A stretch of 64,000 bases of DNA from contig JBEVVG010000001.1 of the NCBI GenBank assembly GCA_040507225.1, positions 1,612,001 through 1,676,000 on the forward strand, written 5' to 3'. Made by a program: the position numbers and the translations under genes. Position 1 is the stretch's first letter, and the number at the start of each line of letters is the position of its first letter. Origin of the DNA: Thiodiazotropha sp040507225 (GTDB taxonomy: Bacteria; Pseudomonadota; Gammaproteobacteria; Chromatiales; Chromatiaceae). The notes below the pieces were generated by a model, which saw only the letters and a program-made list of their open reading frames with translations, was not told where the DNA came from and searched no databases. Below, piece after piece: positions 35,006 through 44,620 of the stretch.

Positions 35006-35731
35006 TTAGCGTGCCCCATGCCCCGTCAGGACTACTGGAATGGTACGTAACAGGATCAGCAGATCGAACGCCAGGCTGTTTTTGCGAACGTAGGTCAGAT
35101 CGTAGTACAGCTTGTTGGCGGCATCCTCCACAGAATCGCCGTAGGGGTAGCTGACCTGGGCCAGTCCAGTGATGCCCGGACGGACCTGGTGACGATAGGC
35201 ATAACCTTCAATCTGACCCTGGAACTTTGAGACGAATTCCGGCCGTTCCGGGCGTGGTCCCACCAGACTCATATCCCCCCTCAGCACGTTGAACAGCTGA
35301 GGCAGTTCGTCAATCCGGGTCTTGCGGATGAAACGCCCGATACGGGTGACCCGGTCATCATTTTTCGCCGCCATTCGCGCTCCGTCCTTTTCTGCGTCAG
35401 TGCGCATGCTGCGGAATTTCAGAACGTAAAACTCCAGTCCCTCGTAGCCGACCCTGAGTTGGCGGTAGAACACCGGGTCGCGGCCAAAACTGCTGAGCCA
35501 GATCATCAGCGCGGTAACCAGCATGAGCGGACTTGCCAACAACAGCAACAGCAGACTGACAACAATATCCAACTGCCGTTTGATGGTGTCTTTGCGGACC
35601 CTGGCGTTGCCCAGGGGCTGAAACAGCCCGGGAGGGTACAGGCTCAGGGAGCCGGTAGCATCGAGATGATTGAAATCGTATTCTGTGCGATTGCTGCGAT
35701 GCGCAGGCTCGCGGGTTTGTTGAACGGTCAT
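35006..35731 (-). CDS. Undecaprenyl-phosphate sugar phosphotransferase (bacterial sugar transferase family)
   Basis: A 241-residue monotopic transferase of the WcaJ/PglC type, short form without the N-terminal membrane domain. KRQLDIVVSLLLLLLASPLM is the reentrant helix region (about 50-69). KFRSMRTDAE, RKTRIDELPQL and GDMSLVGPRPERPEFV are the catalytic and diphosphate-binding segments. It loads the first sugar phosphate onto the lipid carrier for exopolysaccharide or O-antigen. It stands apart from the glycan island at 11117-17138 but could start the same polymer. Confidence 0.92.
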   Translation of the reverse strand: MTVQQTREPAHRSNRTEYDFNHLDATGSLSLYPPGLFQPLGNARVRKDTIKRQLDIVVSLLLLLLASPLMLVTALMIWLSSFGRDPVFYRQLRVGYEGLEFYVLKFRSMRTDAEKDGARMAAKNDDRVTRIGRFIRKTRIDELPQLFNVLRGDMSLVGPRPERPEFVSKFQGQIEGYAYRHQVRPGITGLAQVSYPYGDSVEDAANKLYYDLTYVRKNSLAFDLLILLRTIPVVLTGHGAR

Positions 35732-35974
35732 TTTCCTCTCTCCTGGTCTTTGTAGTCATGGATGAACCGCTTCCATGGTTCTATGATTTCAAATCCCAGG
35801 CTTGCGACCGTATCGAATGCAACACGCCGGACGTGTGACTTTTTTACTTGTCAAAAGGAAGTGGATTCTGCGGGATCGCGGTTCCCGTCGACGCATGGAT
35901 CCGCCCGTGTAGAAATTGCGGGAACAGATGGGTTGACTCTGTTTTGAACGAACGGTGAGGATGGAACGCGGCAC

Positions 35975-36619
35975 TCAACCCGCTGTGGTCCGGCATGGCA
36001 GATGCCCATCCGGGCGCAAAGGATGTTGTAGCGGAATTTCGAAATGCGCCAGCAGGGCCCGCTCCGACTCCACGCTGATCTGTGAGTCGATGCGATTGCC
36101 GAACACCGGCTGGAATTCCCGATCCAGTCCGGGCATCTGGTTCCATGAGAGTGTGGCGCGCACTCTCGGCCGACGACCCTCAGCCCGGGCGCTCAGATAG
36201 CGCGCTCCCTCAAAGGGCAGGGTGACCAGATGGCAGGCGGGCAGCGGTGGAACCGCACCGGTCAGTTCGATATCCCGGACCCGGAACTGGCACAGTCCTG
36301 TGGATTGGTAATGAGAATCGTCATCCCAGTCGATGAAGAATCGCACATATTCCGTGGAGCCCTGTTGACGGAGCAGTCCACTGTATCCATCGGGTTGACG
36401 CCGACTCACCACCGCAACCAGTTTATCCACCCCGGGGAGAAATGCGGCACACAGCAGTGCCTCCCAATAGGTCACCTGGGAGTAACGCTGGGCGTAACGC
36501 ACCACGTCCCAGGGTAACACCCGTTCGTCTCCAGACTGGGACAACAGGATGTTTCGGGTCAGGAGCAGTTCGTGATAGTCGTACCTTGCTGACTTTTGAT
36601 CGGTGTTTATATGGTCCAT
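35975..36619 (-). CDS. Hypothetical protein, unknown function
   Basis: A 214-residue soluble protein. ATG 36619 (MDHINTDQKSARYDYHELL) follows GGGGAAG; a longer frame to 36826 crosses the intergenic promoter region and is rejected. It contains an even mix of charged and hydrophobic residues, with no signal peptide and no membrane helix. I do not recognise any domain. Codon use is like the neighbours. It is divergent from nhaD and shares its control region. Confidence 0.65.
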   Translation of the reverse strand: MDHINTDQKSARYDYHELLLTRNILLSQSGDERVLPWDVVRYAQRYSQVTYWEALLCAAFLPGVDKLVAVVSRRQPDGYSGLLRQQGSTEYVRFFIDWDDDSHYQSTGLCQFRVRDIELTGAVPPLPACHLVTLPFEGARYLSARAEGRRPRVRATLSWNQMPGLDREFQPVFGNRIDSQISVESERALLAHFEIPLQHPLRPDGHLPCRTTAG

Positions 36620-36690
36620 CAACTTCCCCGGGGCCCTGGCATGGCGGTGGCGCAGGAACAGCATCCCACTTCTCGGGAGCACACCCCATG

Positions 36691-36723
36691 ACAAGTCACA
36701 TAGGGAACTTGTGACATATTCAC
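36691..36723. promoter_or_regulatory. TGTGAC-type dyad in the nhaD control region
   Basis: TGTGACATATTCAC (36710-36723), with an inverted TCACA at 36696-36700, lies between the divergent hypothetical gene and nhaD. It matches the dyad at 27760-27773 at 13 of 14 bases. The binding protein is unknown. Confidence 0.35.
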
Positions 36724-36847
36724 TTGACCCGCAGCGCATCGGAAGCGGCACTCGACCGGAGCTATGTATTGACCCTGTATCCCACTTCCCTGAAAATCCC
36801 ATGGTTTGTGCATGAATTCCCAGCAACCGACGAACAGGGGTGACCCC

Positions 36848-38320
36848 GTGAGAAAAACCTTCAGCCTGCTCCTAATGCTTTTCCTTCCCACGCTCGCAGT
36901 AGCCAGCGGAGGAACGGGAGACCGCCTGGATCTGACCAACCACTGGGTCGGTTTCACATCGATTGCGATCTTCGCCCTGGCCTACCTCCTGGTGATGGCA
37001 GAGGAGTTCACCCATCTGCGGAAATCCAAACCGGTAATTCTCGCCGCCGGTATCATCTGGGGCCTGATCGCCTGGTACTACCAGACTCACGACATCCCCC
37101 ATGCAGCGGAAGAGATGGTGCGTCACAACCTGCTGGAATACGCGGAACTGATGCTGTTCCTGCTGGTGGCGATGACCTACATCAACGCCATGGACGAACG
37201 CAACGTGTTTGAAAAACTGCGCTCCTGGCTGGTCAGCAAGGGCTACGGCTTCCGCCGCCTGTTCTGGATCACCGGCCTGTTGGCATTCTTCATCTCACCG
37301 GTCGCCGATAACCTCACCACCGCCCTGCTGATGTGCGCCGTGGTGCTTGCGGTAGGCGGCAGCAACAAAAATTTCGTGCTGCTGGCGTGCATCAATATCG
37401 TCGTCGCGGCCAATGCCGGCGGTGCATTCAGCCCGTTTGGCGATATCACCACGCTGATGGTCTGGCAGAAAGGCATCCAAACCCCCCAGGGCCTGGTTGA
37501 TTTCTGGTCCTTCTTCGTACTTTTCCTGCCTGCGCTGGTCAACTGGCTGGTACCTGCCGCGATCATGAACTTTGCAGTACCCAACGAACAGCCCACAGGG
37601 GGTGGAGAAAACGTGGAGATGAAACGTGGCGCGAAACGCATTATCGTGTTTTTCCTCGCCACAATCGTCACTGCGGTGAGCTTCCACAACTTCCTCGGCA
37701 TGCCTCCGGTGATCGGTATGCTGACTGGCCTGGCGTATCTCCAGTTCTTCGGCTTTTACCTGAAAAAGACCTTCCACAGGGAACACCCGCAACTCAACCG
37801 CGAGGAGCAGATTGAAGTGGAACACGACGCTCAGATGGGCGATATGGTCTCCTTCGATGTCTTCAACAAGGTCGCACGGGCCGAGTGGGACACCCTGCTG
37901 TTCTTCTACGGGGTGGTGCTGTGTGTCGGCGGTCTGGGCTTCATCGGTTACCTCACGGTGGTCTCCGAGGTGATGTACACCCAATGGGGTGCGGCGCTGC
38001 AACTCGGGGACGCGATGAACGCAACCCCCGCCAATGTAATGGTCGGCATTCTCTCCTCCATCGTCGACAACATCCCGGTGATGTTCGCGGTACTTACCAT
38101 GATGCCCGACATGTCCCTGGGCCAGTGGATGCTGGTCACCCTGACCGCGGGCGTCGGAGGCTCCATGCTGTCGATCGGTTCTGCCGCCGGCGTGGCTTTG
38201 ATGGGACAGGCCCGGGGCAAATACACCTTTTTCGGTCATCTGAAATGGGCGCCGGTTATCGGCCTGGGCTATGCGGCGAGTATCATCACCCATCTGTGGG
38301 TCAATGCCGGCTCCTTCTGA
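36848..38320 (+). CDS. nhaD: NhaD-type Na+/H+ antiporter, copy 1
   Basis: About 490 residues, a polytopic inner-membrane antiporter of the NhaD family. The proposed GTG 36848 follows AGGGGTGA and gives a signal-like N-terminus (KTFSLLLMLFLPTLAVASGG). ATG 36812 is the alternative. Conserved NhaD segments include FFISPVADNLTTALLM, ANAGGAFSPFGDITTLMVW and SIVDNIPVMFAVLTM. The family exchanges external H+ for internal Na+ (or Li+). A close paralogue follows, separated by a hairpin. Confidence 0.93.
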   Translation: MRKTFSLLLMLFLPTLAVASGGTGDRLDLTNHWVGFTSIAIFALAYLLVMAEEFTHLRKSKPVILAAGIIWGLIAWYYQTHDIPHAAEEMVRHNLLEYAELMLFLLVAMTYINAMDERNVFEKLRSWLVSKGYGFRRLFWITGLLAFFISPVADNLTTALLMCAVVLAVGGSNKNFVLLACINIVVAANAGGAFSPFGDITTLMVWQKGIQTPQGLVDFWSFFVLFLPALVNWLVPAAIMNFAVPNEQPTGGGENVEMKRGAKRIIVFFLATIVTAVSFHNFLGMPPVIGMLTGLAYLQFFGFYLKKTFHREHPQLNREEQIEVEHDAQMGDMVSFDVFNKVARAEWDTLLFFYGVVLCVGGLGFIGYLTVVSEVMYTQWGAALQLGDAMNATPANVMVGILSSIVDNIPVMFAVLTMMPDMSLGQWMLVTLTAGVGGSMLSIGSAAGVALMGQARGKYTFFGHLKWAPVIGLGYAASIITHLWVNAGSF

Positions 38321-38336
38321 GCCGGAAAACCGGACA

Positions 38337-38358
38337 GCCGGGGTCTGTGTGCCCCGGC
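38337..38358 (+). other. Hairpin between the two nhaD genes
   Basis: GCCGGGG (38337-38343) pairs with CCCCGGC (38352-38358). There is no T tract, so an mRNA-stabilising or processing role is as likely as termination. Confidence 0.45.
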
Positions 38359-38475
38359 GGACGCCCACGGGCAAGCGGTTCCCGCCACCCGCCACGACAC
38401 CTGACAGCGCCCGTTCATTGGGATAGGCTAGGGCCTGTTGACAGGTCCTGGAAGTCACCGGCGAACACCACTTGT

Positions 38476-39918
38476 ATGATCAGAACCGTTCCAATCACAG
38501 CCGCGATGGTATTGATCCCCGGCACCGCCTGGGCGGAACATATGTCTGGGGGGGGATACAGCATCAGCACCCACTGGGTGGGACTGGTGAGCCTGGCGGT
38601 GTTCGCCCTGGCCCTGGTGGCAGTGAGTGTCGAGGAGTTCATCAATCTCCCCAAGTCCAAACCCATGCTGCTGGCCGCCGGCATCATCTGGGGCCTGATC
38701 GGCGGTTATGCCCATCACTTCCATCTGGGAGGCGTTGAAGCTGAAACCGCGCTGCGTCACAGCCTGCTGCAATATGCGGAGCTGATGTTGTTCATCCTGG
38801 TGGTGATGACCTATATCAACGCCCTCTCGGAACGCCGGGTGTTCCTCGCCCTGCGTACCTGGGTGGCGCACCGGCGATACAGCTATCGGCGTCTGTTCTG
38901 GACCACCGGCCTGGTGGCTTTTCTGTTGTCCCCGTTTCTCGACAACCTGTCCTCCGCCCTGCTGATGGGAGCGGTGGTCCTCAACCTGGAACGGGACAAT
39001 CCCCGCTTTGTCTCCCTGGCCTGCATCAACATCGTCCTGGCCTGCAACGCCGGCGGTGCCTACAGTCCGTTTGGCGACATCACCACCCTGATGGTCTGGC
39101 AACAGGCCATTCAGAGCACCACTGGAGCGGTGGATTTCTTCTCTTTCTTCCACCTCTTCATCCCCTCGCTGGTGAGCTATCTGATTCCGGCGTCCCTGAT
39201 GAGTATGGCCGTCCCGGAAGGCCGCCTCGGTCTGCCCCAGGAGCAGATCCATATGAGTCGCGGATCCAAGCGCATCATGGGTCTGTTTCTGCTGACCATC
39301 GCCACCGCGGTGGTATTCCAGGGACAGTTCGGCCTGCCGGCCACCATCGGCATGATGACCGGCCTGTCCTACCTGCAGTTCTTTGGTTACTACCTGAAAA
39401 AGACTCACGAGCCGGGTCCGCAGACCGTGGTGACCTCCGAGACCCCCGATTTCTCGGTGGTGGTGGAGAGCCGGCAACCCTTTGACGTCTTCCTGCGCGT
39501 TGCCCGGGCGGAATGGGACACATTGCTGTTCCTCTGCGGGGTGATTCTCGCGGTTGGCGGCATCGGTTACCTGGGTTACCTGACGATTCTTTCCGAGCTG
39601 CTCTACGTGCAATGGGGGGCCACCGCCGCGAACGTCTCGATCGGACTGCTCTCGGCGGTACTGGAAAACATTCCAACCATGTCGGTGGTACTCAACATGG
39701 CGCCGGAAATGTCACTCGGGCAGTGGCTGCTGATCACCCTGGCCACCGGCATTGGCGGCAGCCTGCTGTCCATCGGTTCAGCCGCCGGCGTGGCCCTGAT
39801 GGGACAGGCAAAAGGCAAGTACACCTTTTTCAGTCATTTGCGCTGGACTCCGGCGGTTGCCCTGGGATTTTTTGTCGCGGTTCAGACCCACTTGTGGCTG
39901 AACAGTGCCCTGCTCTGA
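38476..39918 (+). CDS. nhaD: NhaD-type Na+/H+ antiporter, copy 2
   Basis: About 480 residues from ATG 38476, starting with a signal-like segment (TVPITAAMVLIPGTAWAEHM). A longer frame into the first nhaD gene is a shadow. The sequence parallels copy 1 throughout: FLLSPFLDNLSSALLMG, ACNAGGAYSPFGDITTLMVW and AVLENIPTMSVVLNM. The duplication is tandem and old, as the copies have diverged clearly. Different ion affinity or pH optimum could justify keeping both; the sequence does not show which. Confidence 0.93.
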   Translation: MIRTVPITAAMVLIPGTAWAEHMSGGGYSISTHWVGLVSLAVFALALVAVSVEEFINLPKSKPMLLAAGIIWGLIGGYAHHFHLGGVEAETALRHSLLQYAELMLFILVVMTYINALSERRVFLALRTWVAHRRYSYRRLFWTTGLVAFLLSPFLDNLSSALLMGAVVLNLERDNPRFVSLACINIVLACNAGGAYSPFGDITTLMVWQQAIQSTTGAVDFFSFFHLFIPSLVSYLIPASLMSMAVPEGRLGLPQEQIHMSRGSKRIMGLFLLTIATAVVFQGQFGLPATIGMMTGLSYLQFFGYYLKKTHEPGPQTVVTSETPDFSVVVESRQPFDVFLRVARAEWDTLLFLCGVILAVGGIGYLGYLTILSELLYVQWGATAANVSIGLLSAVLENIPTMSVVLNMAPEMSLGQWLLITLATGIGGSLLSIGSAAGVALMGQAKGKYTFFSHLRWTPAVALGFFVAVQTHLWLNSALL

Positions 39919-40197
39919 GCCGAGACCGGAAAAAACCAATATTCACTATTGAATTCAGTAATTTAGACATCCATACCCAGGGCACCGCCAACCCCCACTG
40001 AAGCCTAATTCCCCACAGATATCCGGTTTTATCGTCCGATGCCCCCCATATCGCCGATTTTGCCGCGCTGGAAATGGCCGATTGCCGTGTTATAGTTGGC
40101 ACCAATTTTTTCTCAGGATCCTGTCCTTGAACCGTCTCAAGGGTCCATCGCGGGGTCCCGACCATAACAATACAAGTCTGAGATTTGGGAGAAACCT

Positions 40198-41070
40198 ATG
40201 TCCAAAAAGCACCCTGTGGTAGCCGTCACCGGCTCATCAGGCGCCGGTACGACCACGGTCAAGCGCGCATTCGAACACATTTTTTATCGTGACGGGATCA
40301 AACCGGCGGTCGTTGAAGGCGACAGCTTCCACCGCTTCACCCGAGTGGAGATGAGGGGCAAGGTCGCCGAAGGCATGAGCCACTTCGGTCCCGATGCCAA
40401 CCATTTCGAAAAGATCGCCGAATTGTTTAAAAACTACGGCGAAACCGGCGGCGGAGAGAAACGCTACTACCTGCACAGTCCCGAAGAGGCCGAGGAGCAC
40501 AACGTACGCCTGGGCTGCAATCAGAAACCGGGTGAATTCACCCCCTGGGAACAGATCGAGGAAGGCACGGACCTGCTGTTCTACGAAGGCCTGCACGGCA
40601 TGGTGGTCAACGGAGATACCGACGTGGCCAAGTATGTGGACCTGGGTGTCGGCGTGGTACCGATCGTCAATCTGGAGTGGATCCAGAAGATCTTTCGCGA
40701 TAATGCGGAACGCGGCTACAGCGAGGAGGCCATCGTCGACACCATCATGCGACGCATGCCCGACTACATCAATCACATCACACCGCAGTTCTCGCGCACC
40801 GACATCAACTTCCAGCGCGTACCCACAGTGGATACCTCGAACCCGTTCATCGCCCGCGACATCCCCACACCCGATGAGAGTTTCGTGGTGATTCGTTTCA
40901 GCGACCCGAGGAAGTTCGACATCAACTTCCCCTACCTGTTGTCAATGATCGACGGTTCGTTCATGTCACGGCGTAACTCCATCGTGGTGCCCGGCGGCAA
41001 GATGGGCTTCTCCATGGAGATCATCCTGCAGCCGATCATCGAGCGCATGATGGACGCACGCAACGTCTGA
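40198..41070 (+). CDS. cbbP: Phosphoribulokinase, proteobacterial class I
   Basis: A 290-residue octamer-type phosphoribulokinase, the usual proteobacterial length. The P-loop is GSSGAGTTT (12-20), followed by VVEGDSFHRF with the catalytic Asp, and FYEGLHGMV (Walker B region). It phosphorylates ribulose 5-phosphate to ribulose 1,5-bisphosphate, the substrate of the two RuBisCOs in this window. ATG follows GGGAGA. It is monocistronic, ending in a strong terminator, about 7 kb from cbbL and not in a cbb operon. Confidence 0.97.
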   Translation: MSKKHPVVAVTGSSGAGTTTVKRAFEHIFYRDGIKPAVVEGDSFHRFTRVEMRGKVAEGMSHFGPDANHFEKIAELFKNYGETGGGEKRYYLHSPEEAEEHNVRLGCNQKPGEFTPWEQIEEGTDLLFYEGLHGMVVNGDTDVAKYVDLGVGVVPIVNLEWIQKIFRDNAERGYSEEAIVDTIMRRMPDYINHITPQFSRTDINFQRVPTVDTSNPFIARDIPTPDESFVVIRFSDPRKFDINFPYLLSMIDGSFMSRRNSIVVPGGKMGFSMEIILQPIIERMMDARNV

Positions 41071-41112
41071 TCAACCGCAGGTCCGGACAACTCCGGACCC
41101 CGGAATCAAACA

Positions 41113-41145
41113 AACCGCCCAGGCTCTCCGGCCGGGCGGTTTTTC
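41113..41145 (+). terminator. Rho-independent terminator after phosphoribulokinase
   Basis: AACCGCCC (41113-41120) pairs with GGGCGGTT (41134-41141), followed by a T run. A second hairpin without T tract, GGTCCGGA-CAAC-TCCGGACC (41080-41099), precedes it. Confidence 0.88.
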
Positions 41146-41378
41146 ATTTCCGGGCCTTGTAAAAAAGATGCCCAGGCGCTGGAAATGACTCCGCCACAGT
41201 CGTGATATTTTCGCTGTGATGCGTTCGCCGTGCCAACAACCCCAATTCAACCAGGGACATGTTTTCACATTTCAGCGTTGCCCCGGGCCAGGCGCTTGCG
41301 AATTTTCAATGTTCCGCACACGCCCTTAACATACTATTCCACTCAAGATTTGCTTTTTGATAGGCGCTGGGTATTACA
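41146..41378 (+). other. Intergenic region before the SLAC1/TehA gene
   Basis: No gene is supported; the short frames here lack ribosome sites. The last 40 bases are AT-rich (TGCTTTTTGATAGG) and probably contain the promoter of the transporter. Confidence 0.4.
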
Positions 41379-42338
41379 ATGAATCACAATTCTCGTCTCC
41401 CCCATTTCCCGATCTCGTTTTTTGCCATGGTCATGGGACTGGCTGGCCTGTGCATCGCCTGGGAGAAGGCCCAGGTCGGCTTCCACCTGCCGTTCCGTCT
41501 CGACCTGGCGTTGATACCGTTCACCTCCCTGGTGTTCGTCATCCTTGCCATCACCTACCTGATGAAACTGCTGCGATTTCCCGGCGAAGTGGTCAAGGAA
41601 CTTAACCATCCGGTGAAGCTCAACTTCTTCCCGGCAGTGTCGATCAGCCTGATCCTGCTTTCCATCACCATGCTGCACAGCCAGCCCGCGATCTCCGAGG
41701 TGTTGTGGATGATCGGCAGTTCCCTGCACCTGGGTTTCACCCTCTACGTGATGAACATATGGATCCACCACGACAAATTCGAGGTGCACCATATCAATCC
41801 GGCCTGGTTCATACCGGTAGTGGGTAATGTCCTGGTACCCGTGGCCGGTACCAGCCACGGATATTACGAAATATCCTGGTTCTTCTTCAGCATCGGCATC
41901 ATCTTCTGGCTGGTGCTGTTCACCATCATCATCTACCGGGTACTGTTCCACAATCCGTTGCCCGACCGCTTGATGCCCACTTTTTTCATCCTCATCGCGC
42001 CTCCGGCGGTCGGTTTCATCTCCTATGTCAAACTCAACGGGGGTATCGACAATTTCGCCCATGTCCTCTACTACAGCGGACTGTTCCTGACACTGCTGCT
42101 GTCCACCATGGCGTTGCGCTTTTCCCGGCTGCAGTTTTTCCTCTCCTGGTGGGCTTACTCCTTTCCCCTGGCCGCGATCACCATCGCCACCCTGCTGATG
42201 TTCGAGAAGACCGCCAATCCGGGTTTTGCGGCTCTGGGCTGGGTGTTGCTGACGTTACTGACCCTGGTTGTCACCTTCCTCTTTTACCGCACCATGCGTG
42301 CGGTGGGCGGTAAAAAGATCTGCATGCCGGAGGAGTAA
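41379..42338 (+). CDS. SLAC1/TehA-family anion channel or exporter
   Basis: A 319-residue integral membrane protein with about ten helices and short loops. FPISFFAMVMGLAGLCIAW at the N-terminus and the KFEVHHINPAWFIPVVGNVLVPVAG segment are typical of the SLAC1/TehA family of anion channels and tellurite-resistance or sulfite exporters. The transported anion cannot be read from the sequence. It sits alone, downstream of phosphoribulokinase. Confidence 0.9.
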   Translation: MNHNSRLPHFPISFFAMVMGLAGLCIAWEKAQVGFHLPFRLDLALIPFTSLVFVILAITYLMKLLRFPGEVVKELNHPVKLNFFPAVSISLILLSITMLHSQPAISEVLWMIGSSLHLGFTLYVMNIWIHHDKFEVHHINPAWFIPVVGNVLVPVAGTSHGYYEISWFFFSIGIIFWLVLFTIIIYRVLFHNPLPDRLMPTFFILIAPPAVGFISYVKLNGGIDNFAHVLYYSGLFLTLLLSTMALRFSRLQFFLSWWAYSFPLAAITIATLLMFEKTANPGFAALGWVLLTLLTLVVTFLFYRTMRAVGGKKICMPEE

Positions 42339-42661
42339 ACCGGCGCCCCTGAGGTTCACTTTCAGGGTGCCCCCGCCCGGCACCCTGATTCTCCCACCGC
42401 CGCTAACGGCTCATCCGGCAACCACGGATCGCGGCCTCTGCACTGAATTTCAAAGCAGCCTGCCTGGCTGAAATCCACCATGAGCCGGGGACAATCCACC
42501 AGCCCAATACTCGGCCCTGGGTAAATCCATCGCTTTTTCATTTACATACGAGTTTGGCTCGGATGTTGCGAGTAGTCAGTTGACCCTTTCGAGAACACTC
42601 ATCACTCAAACTCCGACCTGAATAACACGCCAGTGGGACAGGGACGGAAGGAGGCAGGGAC
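42339..42661 (+). other. Intergenic region with terminator-like hairpin
   Basis: 323 bases without a supported gene. CAGGGTGCC (42363-42371) pairs with GGCACCCTG (42379-42387) just after the SLAC1/TehA gene, without a T run. The remainder shows nothing recognisable. Confidence 0.45.
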
Positions 42662-43825
42662 ATGTCTGACAATGCATTGATTCTGATCATAGGCGCCGGC
42701 CCGGTGGGCCTGAGTGCCGCGCTGGAACTCAGCCGAGCGGGAAAGCGGGTGCGCATTCTGGATGAAAACAGCCAGCGTTCCACCTACTCGAAGGCCATGG
42801 GCATCAACTCCCGTACCCTGGAACTGCTGGAGCCATCGGGAGTCACGCCGCGTCTGCTCGAACAGGGGGTTCGCATACCCGGGGTGCAATTCGGCCAGCC
42901 CGGGAAGAACCGCTTCCGCATCGATTTTTCGCGCAACGGGCATCGATACAACTATATGCTGGGCTTACCCCAGTCCGAGACCGAACGCATTCTCGAGCAG
43001 CGCCTGGGAGAATTCGGCATACAAGTCGAACGCAGTCATCAGTTTCGAGACCTGCAGCAGAGCGACGATGGGGTGTTGGCCAGGGTTCAATCCAGTCACG
43101 GATCAGAGCAGATTCGCGCCGCTTACCTGATCGGGGCGGATGGCGCCCACAGCCGGGTGAGACAGGCACTGGGTATCGACTTTCCAGGCCGTTCCATGCC
43201 CAATCGCTGGAGTCTTGCAGACCTGCGCACTCCCGACTTGGGTGACGCAGAACCCGCACGGGTGTTGTTTCAACCGGACGGGGTCCTGTTTATGCTGCAA
43301 TTCCAACCCGGCATCCTGCGGGTCGCCAGCAATCATCCGGACGTGCTCGAAAGACTGCCGGAAGGATTAACGGTTGAAGAGGTACTGTGGCAGTCGGAAT
43401 TCCACGTCAGTCATCAACAGGCTCCCAGCTACCGCTCAGGCCGTTGCTTTCTGGCGGGGGACGCGGCACACATCCACTCCCCGCTGGGTGGCCGGGGCAT
43501 GAACATGGGCATCGAAGACGCCTGTACCCTGGCGAACTGTCTGACCCGGGGTCAGGGAGAAGACTACAGCAAGACACGTCACCGCGTGGGAGCATCGGCG
43601 ATACGCCTGATCAAGGCTCAGACCCTGATAGCCACCAGCCAGGCGTTGCCGATACGCCTGATGCGTAACTGGATTCTGCCCCGGTTACTGCGAATCGGAG
43701 CCTTGCACAAGGCCCTGGCCCGGCGCATGCTGGGTCTCGACTATGCGGAGCCTCGCTGTGACCCGATGACCCGGACGCGTACCCGGATAGACGGCACCCG
43801 GGGAGCACACAGGCTCAGCGGCTGA
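42662..43825 (+). CDS. FAD-dependent monooxygenase (aromatic hydroxylase type)
   Basis: A 387-residue class A flavoprotein monooxygenase. The FAD motif is IIGAGPVGLSAALEL (GxGxxG at 11-16), the DG motif is IGADGAHSRVRQALG, and the GD motif is FLAGDAAHIHSPLGGRGMN. The family hydroxylates phenols or quinone precursors with NAD(P)H and O2; ubiquinone hydroxylases are related. There is no substrate clue and no operon. ATG follows GGAGGCAGG. Confidence 0.9.
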   Translation: MSDNALILIIGAGPVGLSAALELSRAGKRVRILDENSQRSTYSKAMGINSRTLELLEPSGVTPRLLEQGVRIPGVQFGQPGKNRFRIDFSRNGHRYNYMLGLPQSETERILEQRLGEFGIQVERSHQFRDLQQSDDGVLARVQSSHGSEQIRAAYLIGADGAHSRVRQALGIDFPGRSMPNRWSLADLRTPDLGDAEPARVLFQPDGVLFMLQFQPGILRVASNHPDVLERLPEGLTVEEVLWQSEFHVSHQQAPSYRSGRCFLAGDAAHIHSPLGGRGMNMGIEDACTLANCLTRGQGEDYSKTRHRVGASAIRLIKAQTLIATSQALPIRLMRNWILPRLLRIGALHKALARRMLGLDYAEPRCDPMTRTRTRIDGTRGAHRLSG

Positions 43826-43835
43826 GTCGAGGGAA

Positions 43836-44615
43836 TCAGTCGTACTCCCGGTCTTTCCACTCACGCAGGGTGGTGAATACATCGGCAGGGGTGGCGAGTT
43901 TCCGCCCCGCTTTCAGTTCCGCCGACGCGACCACGGCGGGGTTACGGGTCCGCAGGAAGGGATTGGTCTGCAACTCCGTTGCCAGGCGGGAAGGCACGGT
44001 GGGCCGACCTTCCTCCCGCAGTGCACGTTCGTTGTCCAGGCGTGCGGCGATATCCGGGTTGTCCGGCTCCACCCAACGGGCGAAACCGAGATTGTCGAGG
44101 GTGTATTCGTGGGCACAATAGACCTGGGTATCGGTGGGCAGGTCCGCGATACGCAGCAGGGAACGGGATAACTGTTCGAAGGTACCGTCGAATACTCGCC
44201 CGCAACCGGCGGCGAACAGGGTGTCACCGCAAAACAGAGAACCTTCACCGAAGTAGGCAATGTGACCTGCGGTGTGTCCAGGAACATCCAGCACCCGTAA
44301 ATCCGCATCCAGGCCCGAGATCTCCGGCCGGTCTGTTTCCCGCAGGGGATGGGTCAGACCCCGGATCTTCTCCTTGGATGGGCCGAACACGGGTATCCCG
44401 GGGAAGGCCTGGACCAGTTCCGGCACGCCACCCACATGGTCATAGTGATGGTGGGTCAGCAGCACCGCGCTGAGTTGTGAGGAGGTCTGTTTAAGCCAGT
44501 CCAGCACCGGGGTCTCGTCACCGGGATCCACCACTACCACCTGGCTTGACCCGGGGTTACTCAGTACCCAGATGTAATTATCATCGAATGCGCGAAGGGG
44601 TTGGATTTCCAGCAT
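43836..44615 (-). CDS. gloB: Hydroxyacylglutathione hydrolase (glyoxalase II)
   Basis: A 259-residue metallo-beta-lactamase-fold enzyme. LLTHHHYDHVGG holds the metal ligands H55, H57, D59 and H60. VLDVPGHTAGH, LFCGDTLFAAGCGRVF and YCAHEYT complete the glyoxalase II pattern. It hydrolyses S-lactoylglutathione to lactate. It lies five bases after dxs on the same strand and is probably co-transcribed. Confidence 0.95.
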   Translation of the reverse strand: MLEIQPLRAFDDNYIWVLSNPGSSQVVVVDPGDETPVLDWLKQTSSQLSAVLLTHHHYDHVGGVPELVQAFPGIPVFGPSKEKIRGLTHPLRETDRPEISGLDADLRVLDVPGHTAGHIAYFGEGSLFCGDTLFAAGCGRVFDGTFEQLSRSLLRIADLPTDTQVYCAHEYTLDNLGFARWVEPDNPDIAARLDNERALREEGRPTVPSRLATELQTNPFLRTRNPAVVASAELKAGRKLATPADVFTTLREWKDREYD

Positions 44616-44620
44616 GCGAA

